A stretch of 64,000 nucleotides of DNA from Streptomyces sp. NBC_01304. Lineage in GTDB: Bacteria > Actinomycetota > Actinomycetes > Streptomycetales > Streptomycetaceae. The position numbers were made by a program, and so were the translations under genes. The notes under the pieces are model-generated. The model did no database searches. It saw only the letters and a list, made by a program, of their open reading frames with translations, and was not told the origin of the DNA. Numbering within the stretch: position 1 is the stretch's first letter; each line of letters starts with the position of its first letter. The stretch lies in NCBI RefSeq assembly GCF_035975855.1, contig NZ_CP109055.1:3162001-3226000 (forward strand), read 5' to 3'. Below, in pieces: positions 55,187-63,270 of the stretch.

Positions 55187-56377
55187 ATGTTGATCTGCGC
55201 CGGACGAGTCCTGACCGGGGGCCGTGGCCAGTACGTGACCGACGGAGCCGTCCTGATCAAGGACGGCCTGATCGCGGCCGTCGGCAGCCGGGACGAGGTC
55301 GAAGCCCTCGCACCGGCAGACGAGCCACGCCTCTACTACCCCGCCGGCACGCTGATGCCCGGCCTGATCGACGCACACGTGCACCTCGCGTTCGACGGGG
55401 GCGCCGACCCCGTCGCCTCCCTGGAGCAGCAGGACGACGAGGCACTACTGGAAGACATGCGGGCTCGAGCCGAGCAGCTGGTGCGGATCGGCGTGACCAC
55501 CGCCCGCGACCTGGGCGACCGCGGGCACCTCGCGCTACGCCTGGGCAAGGAGATCGAGCAGGGCACCGCACCGGGGCCGCGCATCGTCTCCGCAGGCATA
55601 CCCGTCACCCCGCCCGGGGGCCACTGCTGGTTCCTGGGCGGCGAAGTCTCCGGCGAGCAGGAGATCCGCGAACTGGTCCAGCGCAACGCCGAGGCCGGCG
55701 CCCAGGTCATCAAGGTGATGGAGACCGGCGGCGGCCTCACCAAGGGCGGCGCCAAGAGTCACGAGACCCAGTTCGCTCCCGCCGACCTCGCCGCGCTCGT
55801 CGATGCGGCCCGCGCCGCCGGGCTGCCCGTCGCCGCGCACGCTCACGGCGTCGACGGCATCACCGCCGCGGTCGAGGCCGGTGTCGACACCATCGAGCAC
55901 TGCACCTGGATGACCGAGGACGGCATCGAGGTCCGCGACGACATCCTGGACAAGATCGTCGCCAAGGGCATCCACGTATGCCCGGCCGTGAGCCCGCACT
56001 GGAAGATGCTGCCGCGCTTCTTCGGGCCGGAGCGGGCGCAGGCCATGTTCGACGCCGTACGACGGATGGCCGAGGCCGGCGTGCGCCTGATCGCGGGCAC
56101 CGACGCGGGCGTACAGCGTGCGGGCCACGACGGGCTGATCGCCGCGCTGGAGTTCTACGAGCACCTCGGCGTGCCCAACGAGCACATCCTGGAGATGGCC
56201 ACCAGCGAGGCGGCGCTCGCCCTGGGCGTGGCCGACCAGACAGGGCAGATCAAGGTCGGCTACAGCGCCGACATCCTCGTCGTGGACGGTGACCCGCTGA
56301 CCGACCTCACCGCGCTGGAGGATGTCCGGGCTGTCTTCGCCGGCGGAGTCCGCCGCTACCGCCCCGGCCAGCCGTAA
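55187..56377 (+). CDS. Amidohydrolase-superfamily metal-dependent hydrolase
   Basis: A 396-residue amidohydrolase. VLIKDGLIAAVGSRDEVEAL leads to the metal motif LMPGLIDAHVHLAFDGGADP (H-x-H), KVMETGGGLTKGGAKS probably carries the metal-bridging Lys (V-K), GLPVAAHAHGVDGI and TIEHCTWMT supply His ligands, and RLIAGTDAGV the catalytic Asp. The order fits the imidazolonepropionase/Xaa-Pro or organophosphate (prolidase-like Sgx9260) branch. Substrates could be a dipeptide, lactam or cyclic amide. ATG 55187 follows AAGGGAG. It is 17 bases after the MAB_1171c gene, suggesting one operon. Confidence 0.87.
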   Translation: MLICAGRVLTGGRGQYVTDGAVLIKDGLIAAVGSRDEVEALAPADEPRLYYPAGTLMPGLIDAHVHLAFDGGADPVASLEQQDDEALLEDMRARAEQLVRIGVTTARDLGDRGHLALRLGKEIEQGTAPGPRIVSAGIPVTPPGGHCWFLGGEVSGEQEIRELVQRNAEAGAQVIKVMETGGGLTKGGAKSHETQFAPADLAALVDAARAAGLPVAAHAHGVDGITAAVEAGVDTIEHCTWMTEDGIEVRDDILDKIVAKGIHVCPAVSPHWKMLPRFFGPERAQAMFDAVRRMAEAGVRLIAGTDAGVQRAGHDGLIAALEFYEHLGVPNEHILEMATSEAALALGVADQTGQIKVGYSADILVVDGDPLTDLTALEDVRAVFAGGVRRYRPGQP

Positions 56378-56410
56378 GCGACGCCGCCGAGACGCGGCCA
56401 GATGCGAGAA

Positions 56411-57274
56411 CTACTGCCTGGAGCCTTCGGCTCCAGGCAGGTCTCGCTGCTGCAGCTCGGCGGCGACCTCGTTGATGTAGGCAAGGAGGTCGGCACTGAG
56501 CCCTTCCTTGCCCAGGCCGCGCGCCGCCACCTTGCCGACATTGCCCGAGGCCAGAAGCTGAAGCCCCTCGACGACCTGACGCGCCGTGGCCTCGTGGGGC
56601 TGGAAGTACATCGGCGACACGCCGAACACGGCCGCCAGCCCGTCCCGCAGGGCGGGAGACGCCTCGATCTCAACGCCGGTCCGCAGCGCACAGATATCGG
56701 CTTCTGTAGCGATGGGGGCGCCGGCATGTTCGTTGACGTGGCGAGCGAGATCCGCATCCGAGGGACGCGCCTCCGGGCCCGGATAGGAATGCGCAAGCAG
56801 ATAGCTGATCTTCTCGGCCAGCGACTTGGGAACCTCCGTCGCGGGCGGCGGAGCCTCGTTACCGAATGATCGCTCCTGCGCTGCCAGCAGCGCCTCCACG
56901 CTGACGCCGTAGCCCTTGGCGAGCGGCTCGACGAACTGCTCGCTGAGCCGCCTGACGCCCTTCTCTGCGTTCGACACAGGGCCGGCGCTCTTCGTCCCGA
57001 TCAGCTCCAGCACCTGCTGCCGGTAGACGCCCGCGTCGCAGCGCAGATCAGCAAGGTCCGGGAGACCGGGGCGTGGAAACAGCTCGTCCAGATCCCGTCC
57101 GACCGCCGCAGCGAGTGCGGGCAGCTTCTCGGCATCCGGGGGCCACTGCCCGGTCTCCCAGCTCCCGACCGATGACGGCGCAACGCCCAGCGCGTCCGCC
57201 ACGTCGCTCTGTGTGCGACGGGCCGCGCGCCGCGCGTCATTCAGGCGGCGGCCGTCAAAGAGACGAGGCGGCAT
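56411..57274 (-). CDS. XRE-family helix-turn-helix regulator (two-domain)
   Basis: A 287-residue regulator. Residues 8-65 form a classic XRE fold (DGRRLNDARRAARRTQSDVA, DALGVAPSSVGSWETGQWPP). Residues about 85-150 look like a second degenerate copy (VYRQQVLELIGTKSAGPVSN), and the rest is helical. Start ATG 57274 is behind GGGAGTGG. It is convergent with the amidohydrolase and shares a bidirectional hairpin over its last codons. It may regulate the plasmid backbone genes to the right; target not known. Confidence 0.84.
   Translation of the reverse strand: MPPRLFDGRRLNDARRAARRTQSDVADALGVAPSSVGSWETGQWPPDAEKLPALAAAVGRDLDELFPRPGLPDLADLRCDAGVYRQQVLELIGTKSAGPVSNAEKGVRRLSEQFVEPLAKGYGVSVEALLAAQERSFGNEAPPPATEVPKSLAEKISYLLAHSYPGPEARPSDADLARHVNEHAGAPIATEADICALRTGVEIEASPALRDGLAAVFGVSPMYFQPHEATARQVVEGLQLLASGNVGKVAARGLGKEGLSADLLAYINEVAAELQQRDLPGAEGSRQ
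56414..56440. terminator. Bidirectional terminator between the amidohydrolase and XRE genes
   Basis: Perfect 12-bp stem CTGCCTGGAGCC (56414-56425) / GGCTCCAGGCAG (56429-56440) with loop TTC. It lies 36 bases past the amidohydrolase stop and overlaps the last codons of the leftward XRE gene. Confidence 0.7.
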
Positions 57275-57812
57275 TCCACTCCCTGGTTGTTCCTACTGAA
57301 GAAATCACAGGCCGTTGACCTGTTTCCCGACGCTGGGATAGTTTCAGCGTAGCGAACGAGGGGTGATCCGTACACCTCATCGCCGACCTGAGCCCGTCCG
57401 GCCCCGGGAGCCCGCTCGTGTTGCCCTGCCTCTCACCGCAAGTCGATGGATGCAGCCGGCATGGACAGCTGACCGAGGCCGCCGCTTCCGCAGGCGAGGC
57501 TCACACGAGTTGTGGAGCGTTCTTTAGCAAGGTCTGGATCTTGCCGCAGGGTGCCCATATGTTCGTCGTCCCCCCGGCCGGGCAGCACGCCCGGCAGCCG
57601 ACGACACGAGGAGCGAAGTGCACAACGCGCGATCCGGCTAGGGCGCAAGGCCCTTAAAACAGCGGCGGCGTCCAAGGAGCAGCAACTCCCGGACGCCGAA
57701 CGCCAAATGGCACTCCTGCCCCAGCAAGGGCGGAGATTTACCCACCTTCACCGCACCGGCCCTTTCCTACGAGGCACACCGGCGCGGGCTTCACTACGGA
57801 GGAGAGTCTTAC
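57275..57812. other. Intergenic region before the plasmid backbone operon
   Basis: About 540 bases without a recognised gene. It should hold the XRE promoter (leftward, near 57280-57360) and the backbone promoter. An 8-bp dyad CGGCGTCC/GGACGCCG lies at 57666-57698. No iterons or an origin were recognised. Confidence 0.4.
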
Positions 57813-57959
57813 ATGCCGCCTGCCCTGCGCAAAAGGCCGGAACCCTCGGCCAGCGCGGCAGCCACCCCCGCCCACCGCTCGTCGACCCACCTGCCGCCGG
57901 CCACCGTCGCGCCGCAGCCCTGGGTCGGCACACGCCTCAAGACGGCGGTGTCCCAATGA
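57813..57959 (+). CDS. Small 48-residue protein coupled to the helix-turn-helix gene
   Basis: ATG 57813 follows ACGGAGGAGAG by seven bases and reads 48 codons to TGA 57957-57959, overlapping the next ATG (ATGA). The peptide starts MPPALRKRPEPSASAAATPA and ends GTRLKTAVSQ; it is Pro/Ala/Arg-rich and disordered-looking with no known motif. The RBS and strict coupling are the evidence. It is either a small functional protein or a translational leader. Confidence 0.5.
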   Translation: MPPALRKRPEPSASAAATPAHRSSTHLPPATVAPQPWVGTRLKTAVSQ

Positions 57960-58879
57960 GCGGGCAGGCACGCAAGTGGGTCTGGGAGAGCAGCGTCAGC
58001 CGTGGCACGGCCCGCCTGGTCCTGCTGTCGATCGCCGACCGGATCCCCGACGCGCAGTGCGTCGCCTACGCGTCCCTCACCGAGCTGATGGATCGGACGA
58101 ACGCCAGCCGTAACGCCGTGCGCACCTCGCTGGCGCTGCTGGAGGACGCCGGAGAGCTGGAGACCCTCCGCGACTACGAGGGCCCGCAGCACAGCACGGT
58201 CTACCGGATGCCGCGCCCTGCCGCCTGGCTCGCGAAGGTCGCGGCTGCGCAGAAGGCCGACCCCGAGCTGCGCGTCGAAGACGTCTCCCCCCTCACGGAC
58301 TCCGACCCCGCTCCCGCCCTGGACGACCTGGACGAGGAGCGGCTGCGCAAGCACCGCATCTGGCGCACGGCAGGGTCTGAAACGGGCCCCCGTCGTCAGG
58401 ATCTGACCGGGTCAAAATCTGCACCCCCTCGTCAGAATCCGACCCCTCCCCGGGTCAGAAACCGACCCCCCTCCGGGTCAGAAACTGACCCCCAGAACTG
58501 TAGTGAACCGAAGGTGAACCGTAGGTACAGCAGCAGTAGTGCTGCCGACCTCACCTCCGCTACCGACTGGCAGGTCGACGACGCCAGCCTGTCCTGGGCT
58601 CAGCAGCAGGGACACCTCGAACGCCTCGGCAAGCAGGGCCTGCAGGCCGCCGACACGAAGTGGCGCCACTACCGCGCCGCCTGGAGCCCTCGCCCCGCCG
58701 CTGCCTGGGCTGCCGACTGGCAGTCCTGGATCGCCCGCGAGCACACCCCCACACCCCAGCGCCCGAACCTCTACGCCCTGCCCGGCGGCAGCCCCACACC
58801 GCAGGCCGGCATGACCCGCGCCGACGCGCACATGGCGGCCCTGCTCGCCGCCGTCGACGAACCGACTGGAACGGAGTAA
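57956..58879 (+). CDS. Plasmid-type helix-turn-helix protein (possible replication initiator)
   Basis: A 307-residue protein. The N-terminal domain (residues 1-95; WVWESSVSRGTARLVLLSIA, DRIPDAQCVAYASLTELMDR, TNASRNAVRTSLALLEDAGE) is the winged helix-turn-helix of the initiator-like helix-turn-helix proteins found on Streptomyces plasmids and integrative elements. A central repetitive stretch has GSETGPRRQDLTGSKS-like and PPSGSETDPQN copies. The C-terminal segment (DASLSWAQQQGHLERLGKQG) is a helical tail. No Rep catalytic motif is visible, so it may be a regulator or an initiator acting on an origin elsewhere. It is in one operon with the zinc finger and WhiB genes. Confidence 0.7.
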   Translation: MSGQARKWVWESSVSRGTARLVLLSIADRIPDAQCVAYASLTELMDRTNASRNAVRTSLALLEDAGELETLRDYEGPQHSTVYRMPRPAAWLAKVAAAQKADPELRVEDVSPLTDSDPAPALDDLDEERLRKHRIWRTAGSETGPRRQDLTGSKSAPPRQNPTPPRVRNRPPSGSETDPQNCSEPKVNRRYSSSSAADLTSATDWQVDDASLSWAQQQGHLERLGKQGLQAADTKWRHYRAAWSPRPAAAWAADWQSWIAREHTPTPQRPNLYALPGGSPTPQAGMTRADAHMAALLAAVDEPTGTE

Positions 58880-58884
58880 CTACC

Positions 58885-59574
58885 TTGGAACGCCGTGAAG
58901 TTGCTGCCGTACTCACTTACGTCGGCCGCCTGGACCCGCGCACCATCCGCACCGACGCGGGCGAGGCCCGCGACCAGCTCGCCATGTGGCACGAGCTGCT
59001 CGGCGACGTGCCCATGACCACCGGTCAGGGCTGGGATGTACGCGAGACCGTCCGCAAGCGCATCGTGAGCTCGCCGTACCCGATCCTGCCCGCCGACGTG
59101 GCCCGCGAATGGCACGCTCACCGCCGCGAGCGCCTGGCCCGGCACACCGACCCGACCCCGAGGGCCAACCCGGACAACCCGGGAGCCTGGCGGGCCGAGC
59201 TGCTGGCGGCGCGCGACGCCGTGGCTGCCGGGCATGCCGCCCCCTCGGCGCACCGCGAACTCACCGCCGGTCGACACCGGCCGGGCCTCAAGGACCAGCT
59301 GGCCGCCGTCGGCTCGTACATCCCGGCCGCCGTCCGCGCCGAGCTGGCCCCCTACCGCCCGGCCGCCGCCGCACGTGAAGCCGCCATCGCCGCCGGCGGC
59401 CCGGACGTCCTCGCCGTGCCGTGCGAGTGGTGTCACGCCGCCGAGGGTGAGCCCTGCCGCCGCCGGCGCATCAGCCTCGACGGCTCCGCCCGGGGCAACG
59501 CACCGCGCGGCACCGCCCACCCCGGCCGTATCGACCGCGCCCTGGCGGCGCAGGCCCAGGCGTCCGCCGCCTGA
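58885..59574 (+). CDS. Zinc-finger domain protein of plasmid backbone
   Basis: A 229-residue protein beginning at TTG 58885 after GGAG. The first two thirds are helical (ERREVAAVLTYVGRLDPRTI, DVPMTTGQGWDVRETVRKRI). The C-terminus carries a C-x2-C-x7-C...H finger (VPCEWCHAAEGEPCRRRRIS, then GTAHPGRIDRALAAQ). The family is common on Streptomyces plasmids next to initiator-like helix-turn-helix genes; role unknown, likely nucleic-acid binding. Confidence 0.75.
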   Translation: MERREVAAVLTYVGRLDPRTIRTDAGEARDQLAMWHELLGDVPMTTGQGWDVRETVRKRIVSSPYPILPADVAREWHAHRRERLARHTDPTPRANPDNPGAWRAELLAARDAVAAGHAAPSAHRELTAGRHRPGLKDQLAAVGSYIPAAVRAELAPYRPAAAAREAAIAAGGPDVLAVPCEWCHAAEGEPCRRRRISLDGSARGNAPRGTAHPGRIDRALAAQAQASAA

Positions 59575-59720
59575 CCGCAGCCCGCTTCTCCACCGAAACG
59601 TTCCGCCTTGCGTACGGCCCGCCGCCGTACCCCGAGCCCGCCTCGCAGCGCCCCGCCGCACCCCAGCCACCACCGGTGCCGAGCGACCCGCGCCGCCCGA
59701 GGCGACTTCCGGAGACTGCC

Positions 59721-60347
59721 TTGCGCCACATCACCACCAACGACACCCCGACCCCGATGATCCGGGGCATCGCCGACCACAGCTGGCAGGCCCGCGGCCA
59801 GTGCCATGGCCTGCCGGCCAAGGAGATCGACGAGCTGTTCTTCCACGCGGCCCGCGACCGCGCGGCCATCGACTCCGCCAAAGCCCTCTGCTCCAGCTGC
59901 CCGGTGAAGAAGGCGTGCTTCGACTACGCCCTCGACAACGAAATCCGCCAGGGCATGTGGGGCGGACTCACTGAGGACGAGCGCCGCCCCTGGCACGCCC
60001 GGGTCAACAAGCGTCTGGACTACAGCCGGGTGAAGGCGGCCTTCGAGGGGCGCGACATCCACCTCAGCGACGCCGAGCGCGAGGCCGTCACCCGCCACGC
60101 CTACGTCCGCGGATGGAGCCCCGAGCGCCTCGCGCACACGCTTCGCCTCGACCTCGACTGGGCCCGTGACCTGATGCGCAACGCCGCCCACGCCGTCGCC
60201 GACCGCGACCGCTACTGGGACCAGGCCGACGAGACCGACTCGGCCGACGACGAGACCACCGAGGACGACGACGGCTCCTCGCCGGTGCAGGTGCCCCGCC
60301 AGGTGCAGACCGACTCCCTGATCGCCGCCCTTCGAAAGGCAGCATGA
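59721..60347 (+). CDS. WhiB-family iron-sulfur transcription factor
   Basis: A 208-residue WhiB-like protein from TTG 59721 (GGAG seven bases before). Cluster ligands: QCHGLPAKEIDELFF, then CSSCPVKKACFDYALDN (four Cys: C...C-x2-C-x5-C), and the turn GMWGGLTEDERRPW, the WhiB G-V/M-W-G-G motif. A C-terminal helix-turn-helix-like region (LSDAEREAVTRHAYVRGWSP) is longer than in chromosomal WhiB proteins. It binds [4Fe-4S] and probably partners a sigma factor. Plasmid-borne WhiB genes often regulate transfer or host functions. It overlaps the next gene by four bases. Confidence 0.87.
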   Translation: MRHITTNDTPTPMIRGIADHSWQARGQCHGLPAKEIDELFFHAARDRAAIDSAKALCSSCPVKKACFDYALDNEIRQGMWGGLTEDERRPWHARVNKRLDYSRVKAAFEGRDIHLSDAEREAVTRHAYVRGWSPERLAHTLRLDLDWARDLMRNAAHAVADRDRYWDQADETDSADDETTEDDDGSSPVQVPRQVQTDSLIAALRKAA

Positions 60348-62083
60348 CAAACCCCATCGCCATATCCCTGCCCTCCGGCATCGAGCCCGTCTACATAGTC
60401 GCGGCCTTCGCGCTGCTCGCCCTCGCGCTTGCCGGCTGGTCGATCCGGCGCAACCGGAAACGGGCGGACGGCAAGCGCGTCGGCACCCCCGCGGTCTGGG
60501 TCTCGGCCCTCGCCGCCCTCAACTGCACCATCTACTCGGGCGACACCAGCTGGCGATTCGCCGCCGACTACCTCGACATGGCCGGCACCGTCGAGCGGGC
60601 CATGATGTTCAGCGCGGGTGAGGCGGCGCTGTTCGCGACCGCGCTGATGGCCCGGCAGAACCTGAAGACAACCGGAGCGCCCGGACTGCCCGGCGCCCTG
60701 GTGTGGGTGATCACCGGGGTGCAGGTCATCCCGGCGTACGCCGAGTCGGGCGCGGTGGGCGGCACCGTGCGGGCCTTCGTCGGCCCGGTCATGGCGGCCG
60801 TGCTCTGGCATCTGGCCATGGGCATCGAGCTGCGGCTGCACAAGCCGGACGCCACCTCGCAGGGGCTCCTGGCCACGCTCGGACGCGAAGCACGGGAGCG
60901 GCTCCTGTCCCGCCTGGGCATCGCCACCCGCAACCGCGATGCCGCGCAGATCACCAAGGACCGCGCGACGCGGCGGGCAGTGGCTCTGGCCTCCCAGCTG
61001 GCCGCGATGTCGCCGACGGATCGTGAGAAGGACACCAGGATCACGCGTCGGCTCCAGTCGGCTCTCACCCGAGCCGGGGTCGGCACCGATACTCAGCAGC
61101 GTCAGGCTCTCCTGGAGCAGCTGGCGGCCCGCCGGCACGCGGTAGCCCTCGCCACCGTCGATCTGCCATCGCCCTGGGTACAGGACGTGCTCGGGCAGGC
61201 CGCCGATCGCGAGGAGCGGTCCCCTCTCGTCCCGTCCCCGGTGCCCCTGCCTGCGAGAGAAGAGCAGGCCGGTCGGCGGCGGAGAACGGTCCCCAACGAC
61301 AGTCCCCAAGACCCCGGGGACGGGGACCGTACGGAATCGGGGACGGGGACGGAGACCGAGGGGGACCGTCCCCACACCGTCCCCGACACCAACGGGGACG
61401 GTGAACACCCCGAGACCGAAACGGGGACGGAGACGGGGACCGGAGGGGACCGTCCCCACGCCGTCTCCAACACTGACGGGGACCGTGTCCATGAGCGCGG
61501 CTCGAGCCTGCTGAGCGAGGGCGCAGCGGCGACTAGCTGGGACCGGGACGCCGTGTTCGCCAGGGCCGAAGAGGCTGACGCCGACGGGGACGGTAGCGCC
61601 GTGGAGGCCCACGAAGGTGCCGTTCAGGGCGGTACGGGACCGTCCCCAGCAGCCGTCCCCAACGGGGACGAGGGCCGGGAGCACCCGGATACGGAAACGG
61701 GGACGGAAGGCGAAGGGGACCGTCCCCACACCCTCTCCAACACCGACGAGGACCGTCCCCACACCGACCCCGAAACGGGGACGGAAACCGAGGAGAGCCG
61801 TCCCCACACCGTCCCCGGACGTCGGAAGACAAAGGCACAGCGGAGTCGGCCAGGTAGCGGGAAGCCCAAGCGCCCTCAGCGGAAGAAGCTGAGCACCGCG
61901 CAGCTGGTCAAGATCGTCCGTCCGCACGTCGCCGCCAAGTTGGAACGGGACGGAAACGCCTCCATCAACCGGCCTCAGCTGCGCGAAATCTATCGCGACC
62001 TGGGACTTCCGGGCGGCCGGAACGAGAGCTTGACGCCCGTCCTGGAGCGGCTGCGCGCCGAGGCAAGGAGAACGACCCGATGA
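60344..62083 (+). CDS. DUF2637/SpdB-like membrane protein with repetitive acidic linker
   Basis: A 579-residue protein. N-terminal hydrophobic segments (VYIVAAFALLALALAGWSIR; ALWHLAMGIELRL) and a helical domain (residues 40-190) are like the DUF2637/SpdB membrane proteins of Streptomyces conjugation. Residues about 325-500 are a low-complexity region with degenerate tandem units such as ETEGDRPHTVPDTNGD, TGGDRPHAVSNTDGD, EGDRPHTLSNTDED, ESRPHTVPGRRK. At the DNA level these carry many GGGGACNGTCCCC-like palindromes. The end (STAQLVKIVRPHVAAKLERD) is a basic, possibly DNA-binding, helix. Role in spread of the plasmid between mycelial compartments is inferred. Confidence 0.78.
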   Translation: MTNPIAISLPSGIEPVYIVAAFALLALALAGWSIRRNRKRADGKRVGTPAVWVSALAALNCTIYSGDTSWRFAADYLDMAGTVERAMMFSAGEAALFATALMARQNLKTTGAPGLPGALVWVITGVQVIPAYAESGAVGGTVRAFVGPVMAAVLWHLAMGIELRLHKPDATSQGLLATLGREARERLLSRLGIATRNRDAAQITKDRATRRAVALASQLAAMSPTDREKDTRITRRLQSALTRAGVGTDTQQRQALLEQLAARRHAVALATVDLPSPWVQDVLGQAADREERSPLVPSPVPLPAREEQAGRRRRTVPNDSPQDPGDGDRTESGTGTETEGDRPHTVPDTNGDGEHPETETGTETGTGGDRPHAVSNTDGDRVHERGSSLLSEGAAATSWDRDAVFARAEEADADGDGSAVEAHEGAVQGGTGPSPAAVPNGDEGREHPDTETGTEGEGDRPHTLSNTDEDRPHTDPETGTETEESRPHTVPGRRKTKAQRSRPGSGKPKRPQRKKLSTAQLVKIVRPHVAAKLERDGNASINRPQLREIYRDLGLPGGRNESLTPVLERLRAEARRTTR

Positions 62084-62271
62084 AGACCTGCCACAGGTTC
62101 GCCAGCATCAAGGCCGAGTTCGAGCGGGACGTCAGATTCCTGCGCGGCCACGCCGAGCGCCACCAGGGATCCGCGCCAGCGAAGACCAGCTGGAAGAACG
62201 CCGTCTCGGTGAAGCGGAACATGGCGCGGGCCCTGAACACGCACCTGTCCCGCTGTCGCGAGTGCGGCTGA
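62080..62271 (+). CDS. Small hypothetical protein
   Basis: A 63-residue protein overlapping the previous stop by four bases (ATGA). It reads MKTCHRFASIKAEFERDVRF, then LRGHAERHQGSAPAKTSWKN, and ends THLSRCRECG with a C-x-x-C pair. The terminal pair plus the N-terminal Cys could hold zinc. Conserved coupling suggests a real gene. No function known. Confidence 0.6.
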   Translation: MKTCHRFASIKAEFERDVRFLRGHAERHQGSAPAKTSWKNAVSVKRNMARALNTHLSRCRECG

Positions 62272-62317
62272 CACCTGCAAAGAAGCAGGTCACACGCCTG
62301 AATCCGCATTCCGTCTG

Positions 62318-62602
62318 GTGGCCCGGCCTCGGTCGGGCCACCGCTCCTGCCACGGAGGGATCGCCATTCCTGCCCGCCACCCGCGTACGCACGCCCCCTC
62401 GATCGCCGAGGCCGGCGCCTGGGCGGACGTGCTCGTGCACCACCAACTGCTGCACTCAGCCGTGCTGGCCCCCACCGGCCAGTGGCTCGTCCAGCACCGC
62501 CCCGAATCGCCCGTCCGCGTCCTCGACGGCGCGACCGCCATGGTCGACCTGGCCGCCGATATCCAGCACCACATCCGCACCACGAGGAACGACACCCGAT
62601 GA
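62318..62602 (+). CDS. Small hypothetical protein preceding MobC (start uncertain)
   Basis: The frame ends at TGA 62600-62602, overlapping the mobC ATG. A plausible body is HAPSIAEAGAWADVLVHHQL, LHSAVLAPTGQWLVQHRPES, DLAADIQHHIRTTRNDTR. The GTG at 62318 lies in a GC hairpin (GTGGCCCG...CGGGCCAC) and gives an unconserved leader, so the start is probably further in. GGAGGG at about 62355-62360 is followed only by ATC/ATT codons in this frame. A rare ATT start cannot be excluded. Function unknown. Confidence 0.5.
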   Translation: MARPRSGHRSCHGGIAIPARHPRTHAPSIAEAGAWADVLVHHQLLHSAVLAPTGQWLVQHRPESPVRVLDGATAMVDLAADIQHHIRTTRNDTR

Positions 62603-63270
62603 CGAACCCGACGACAAACCCCTATCCCACGCCCGCCGAGCCGGAAACCAACTCGACCTCAGCGGGAGCAAGTTGGTGCGAGAGTCAGACTCCCGTTGGG
62701 AGTCTGACTCTCGCGTCCTCCGCTCCGGGGGTGGCGGAGGCGGTCCAGCGCCGGGGGGCACTGGACCGGGGGGATGCGACCGAGGGCGGCTCGCATCCCG
62801 AGGAGGAGACGACTCACCCGTGCCACAACCCGCACTGCGCCCAGCACGCGAGTGCGACGCCGAGCCAGCCACCTGCGCGTAACCGCACGCCGAAGACCAA
62901 GTCCAGCAAACGCCAGCATCGGATCACCAGCCGCTTCAACGACGCCGAGAAGCAGTCTGTGCACGACGCGGCGGCAGCGTGCGCCATGACCCCTTCCGGC
63001 TTCCTCGCCCATGCCGCACTTAGCGCGGCTCGCGATCTCACCCGTACAGAAGCCGAGCTCGCCGGCGAACGCGAAATGAAGCGGCAGCTGTTTGCCCTGG
63101 GCCCCGCGCTGAGCCGGATCGGCAACAACCTCAACCAGGTTGCGGCAGCCCTGAACAGAGACGAGCTGGCGCCGCAGGCCCGAGCAGTCCTCGACGGTGT
63201 CGACCAGGTTCGCCTGGAGGTGCACGGGTTCATCCAGAACTACCTGGACAGCGAGCGTCCGGCAGCATGA
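62599..63270 (+). CDS. mobC: MobC-type relaxosome protein
   Basis: A 223-residue protein. The first 110 residues are Pro/Ser-rich with no fold. The C-terminal half (SRFNDAEKQSVHDAAAACAM, TPSGFLAHAALSAARDLTRT, then ALSRIGNNLNQVAAALNRDE) is the MobC/ribbon-helix-helix accessory domain, whose I-G-N-N-L-N-Q signature is present. MobC loads the relaxase onto oriT and melts the nic region. It overlaps the relaxase start by four bases. Its 5' coding segment also holds three hairpins (62678-62799) that probably form oriT. Confidence 0.87.
   Translation: MTNPTTNPYPTPAEPETNSTSAGASWCESQTPVGSLTLASSAPGVAEAVQRRGALDRGDATEGGSHPEEETTHPCHNPHCAQHASATPSQPPARNRTPKTKSSKRQHRITSRFNDAEKQSVHDAAAACAMTPSGFLAHAALSAARDLTRTEAELAGEREMKRQLFALGPALSRIGNNLNQVAAALNRDELAPQARAVLDGVDQVRLEVHGFIQNYLDSERPAA
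62678..62799 (+). other. Candidate oriT: three tandem hairpins inside mobC
   Basis: Hairpin 1 has perfect 17-bp arms (GCGAGAGTCAGACTCCC, 62678-62694; complement 62698-62714) with a three-base loop. Hairpin 2 has arms CGGTCCAG (62741-62748) and CTGGACCG (62761-62768). Hairpin 3 has arms GGGATGCGA (62771-62779) and TCGCATCCC (62791-62799). Such clustered dyads next to mobC and the relaxase are the usual form of a transfer origin. The DNA codes for a disordered part of MobC, which would tolerate the constraint. The nic site itself is not identified. Confidence 0.55.

Noticed and set aside
61318..61818. Possible CRISPR array suggested by short repeats
   Set aside because: Units are degenerate, in frame and variable in spacing, with no conserved repeat-spacer pattern and no cas genes; they encode a linker.
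60212..61927. 571-codon frame antisense to the SpdB-like gene
   Set aside because: Its repeats mirror the repetitive linker; no family and no RBS.
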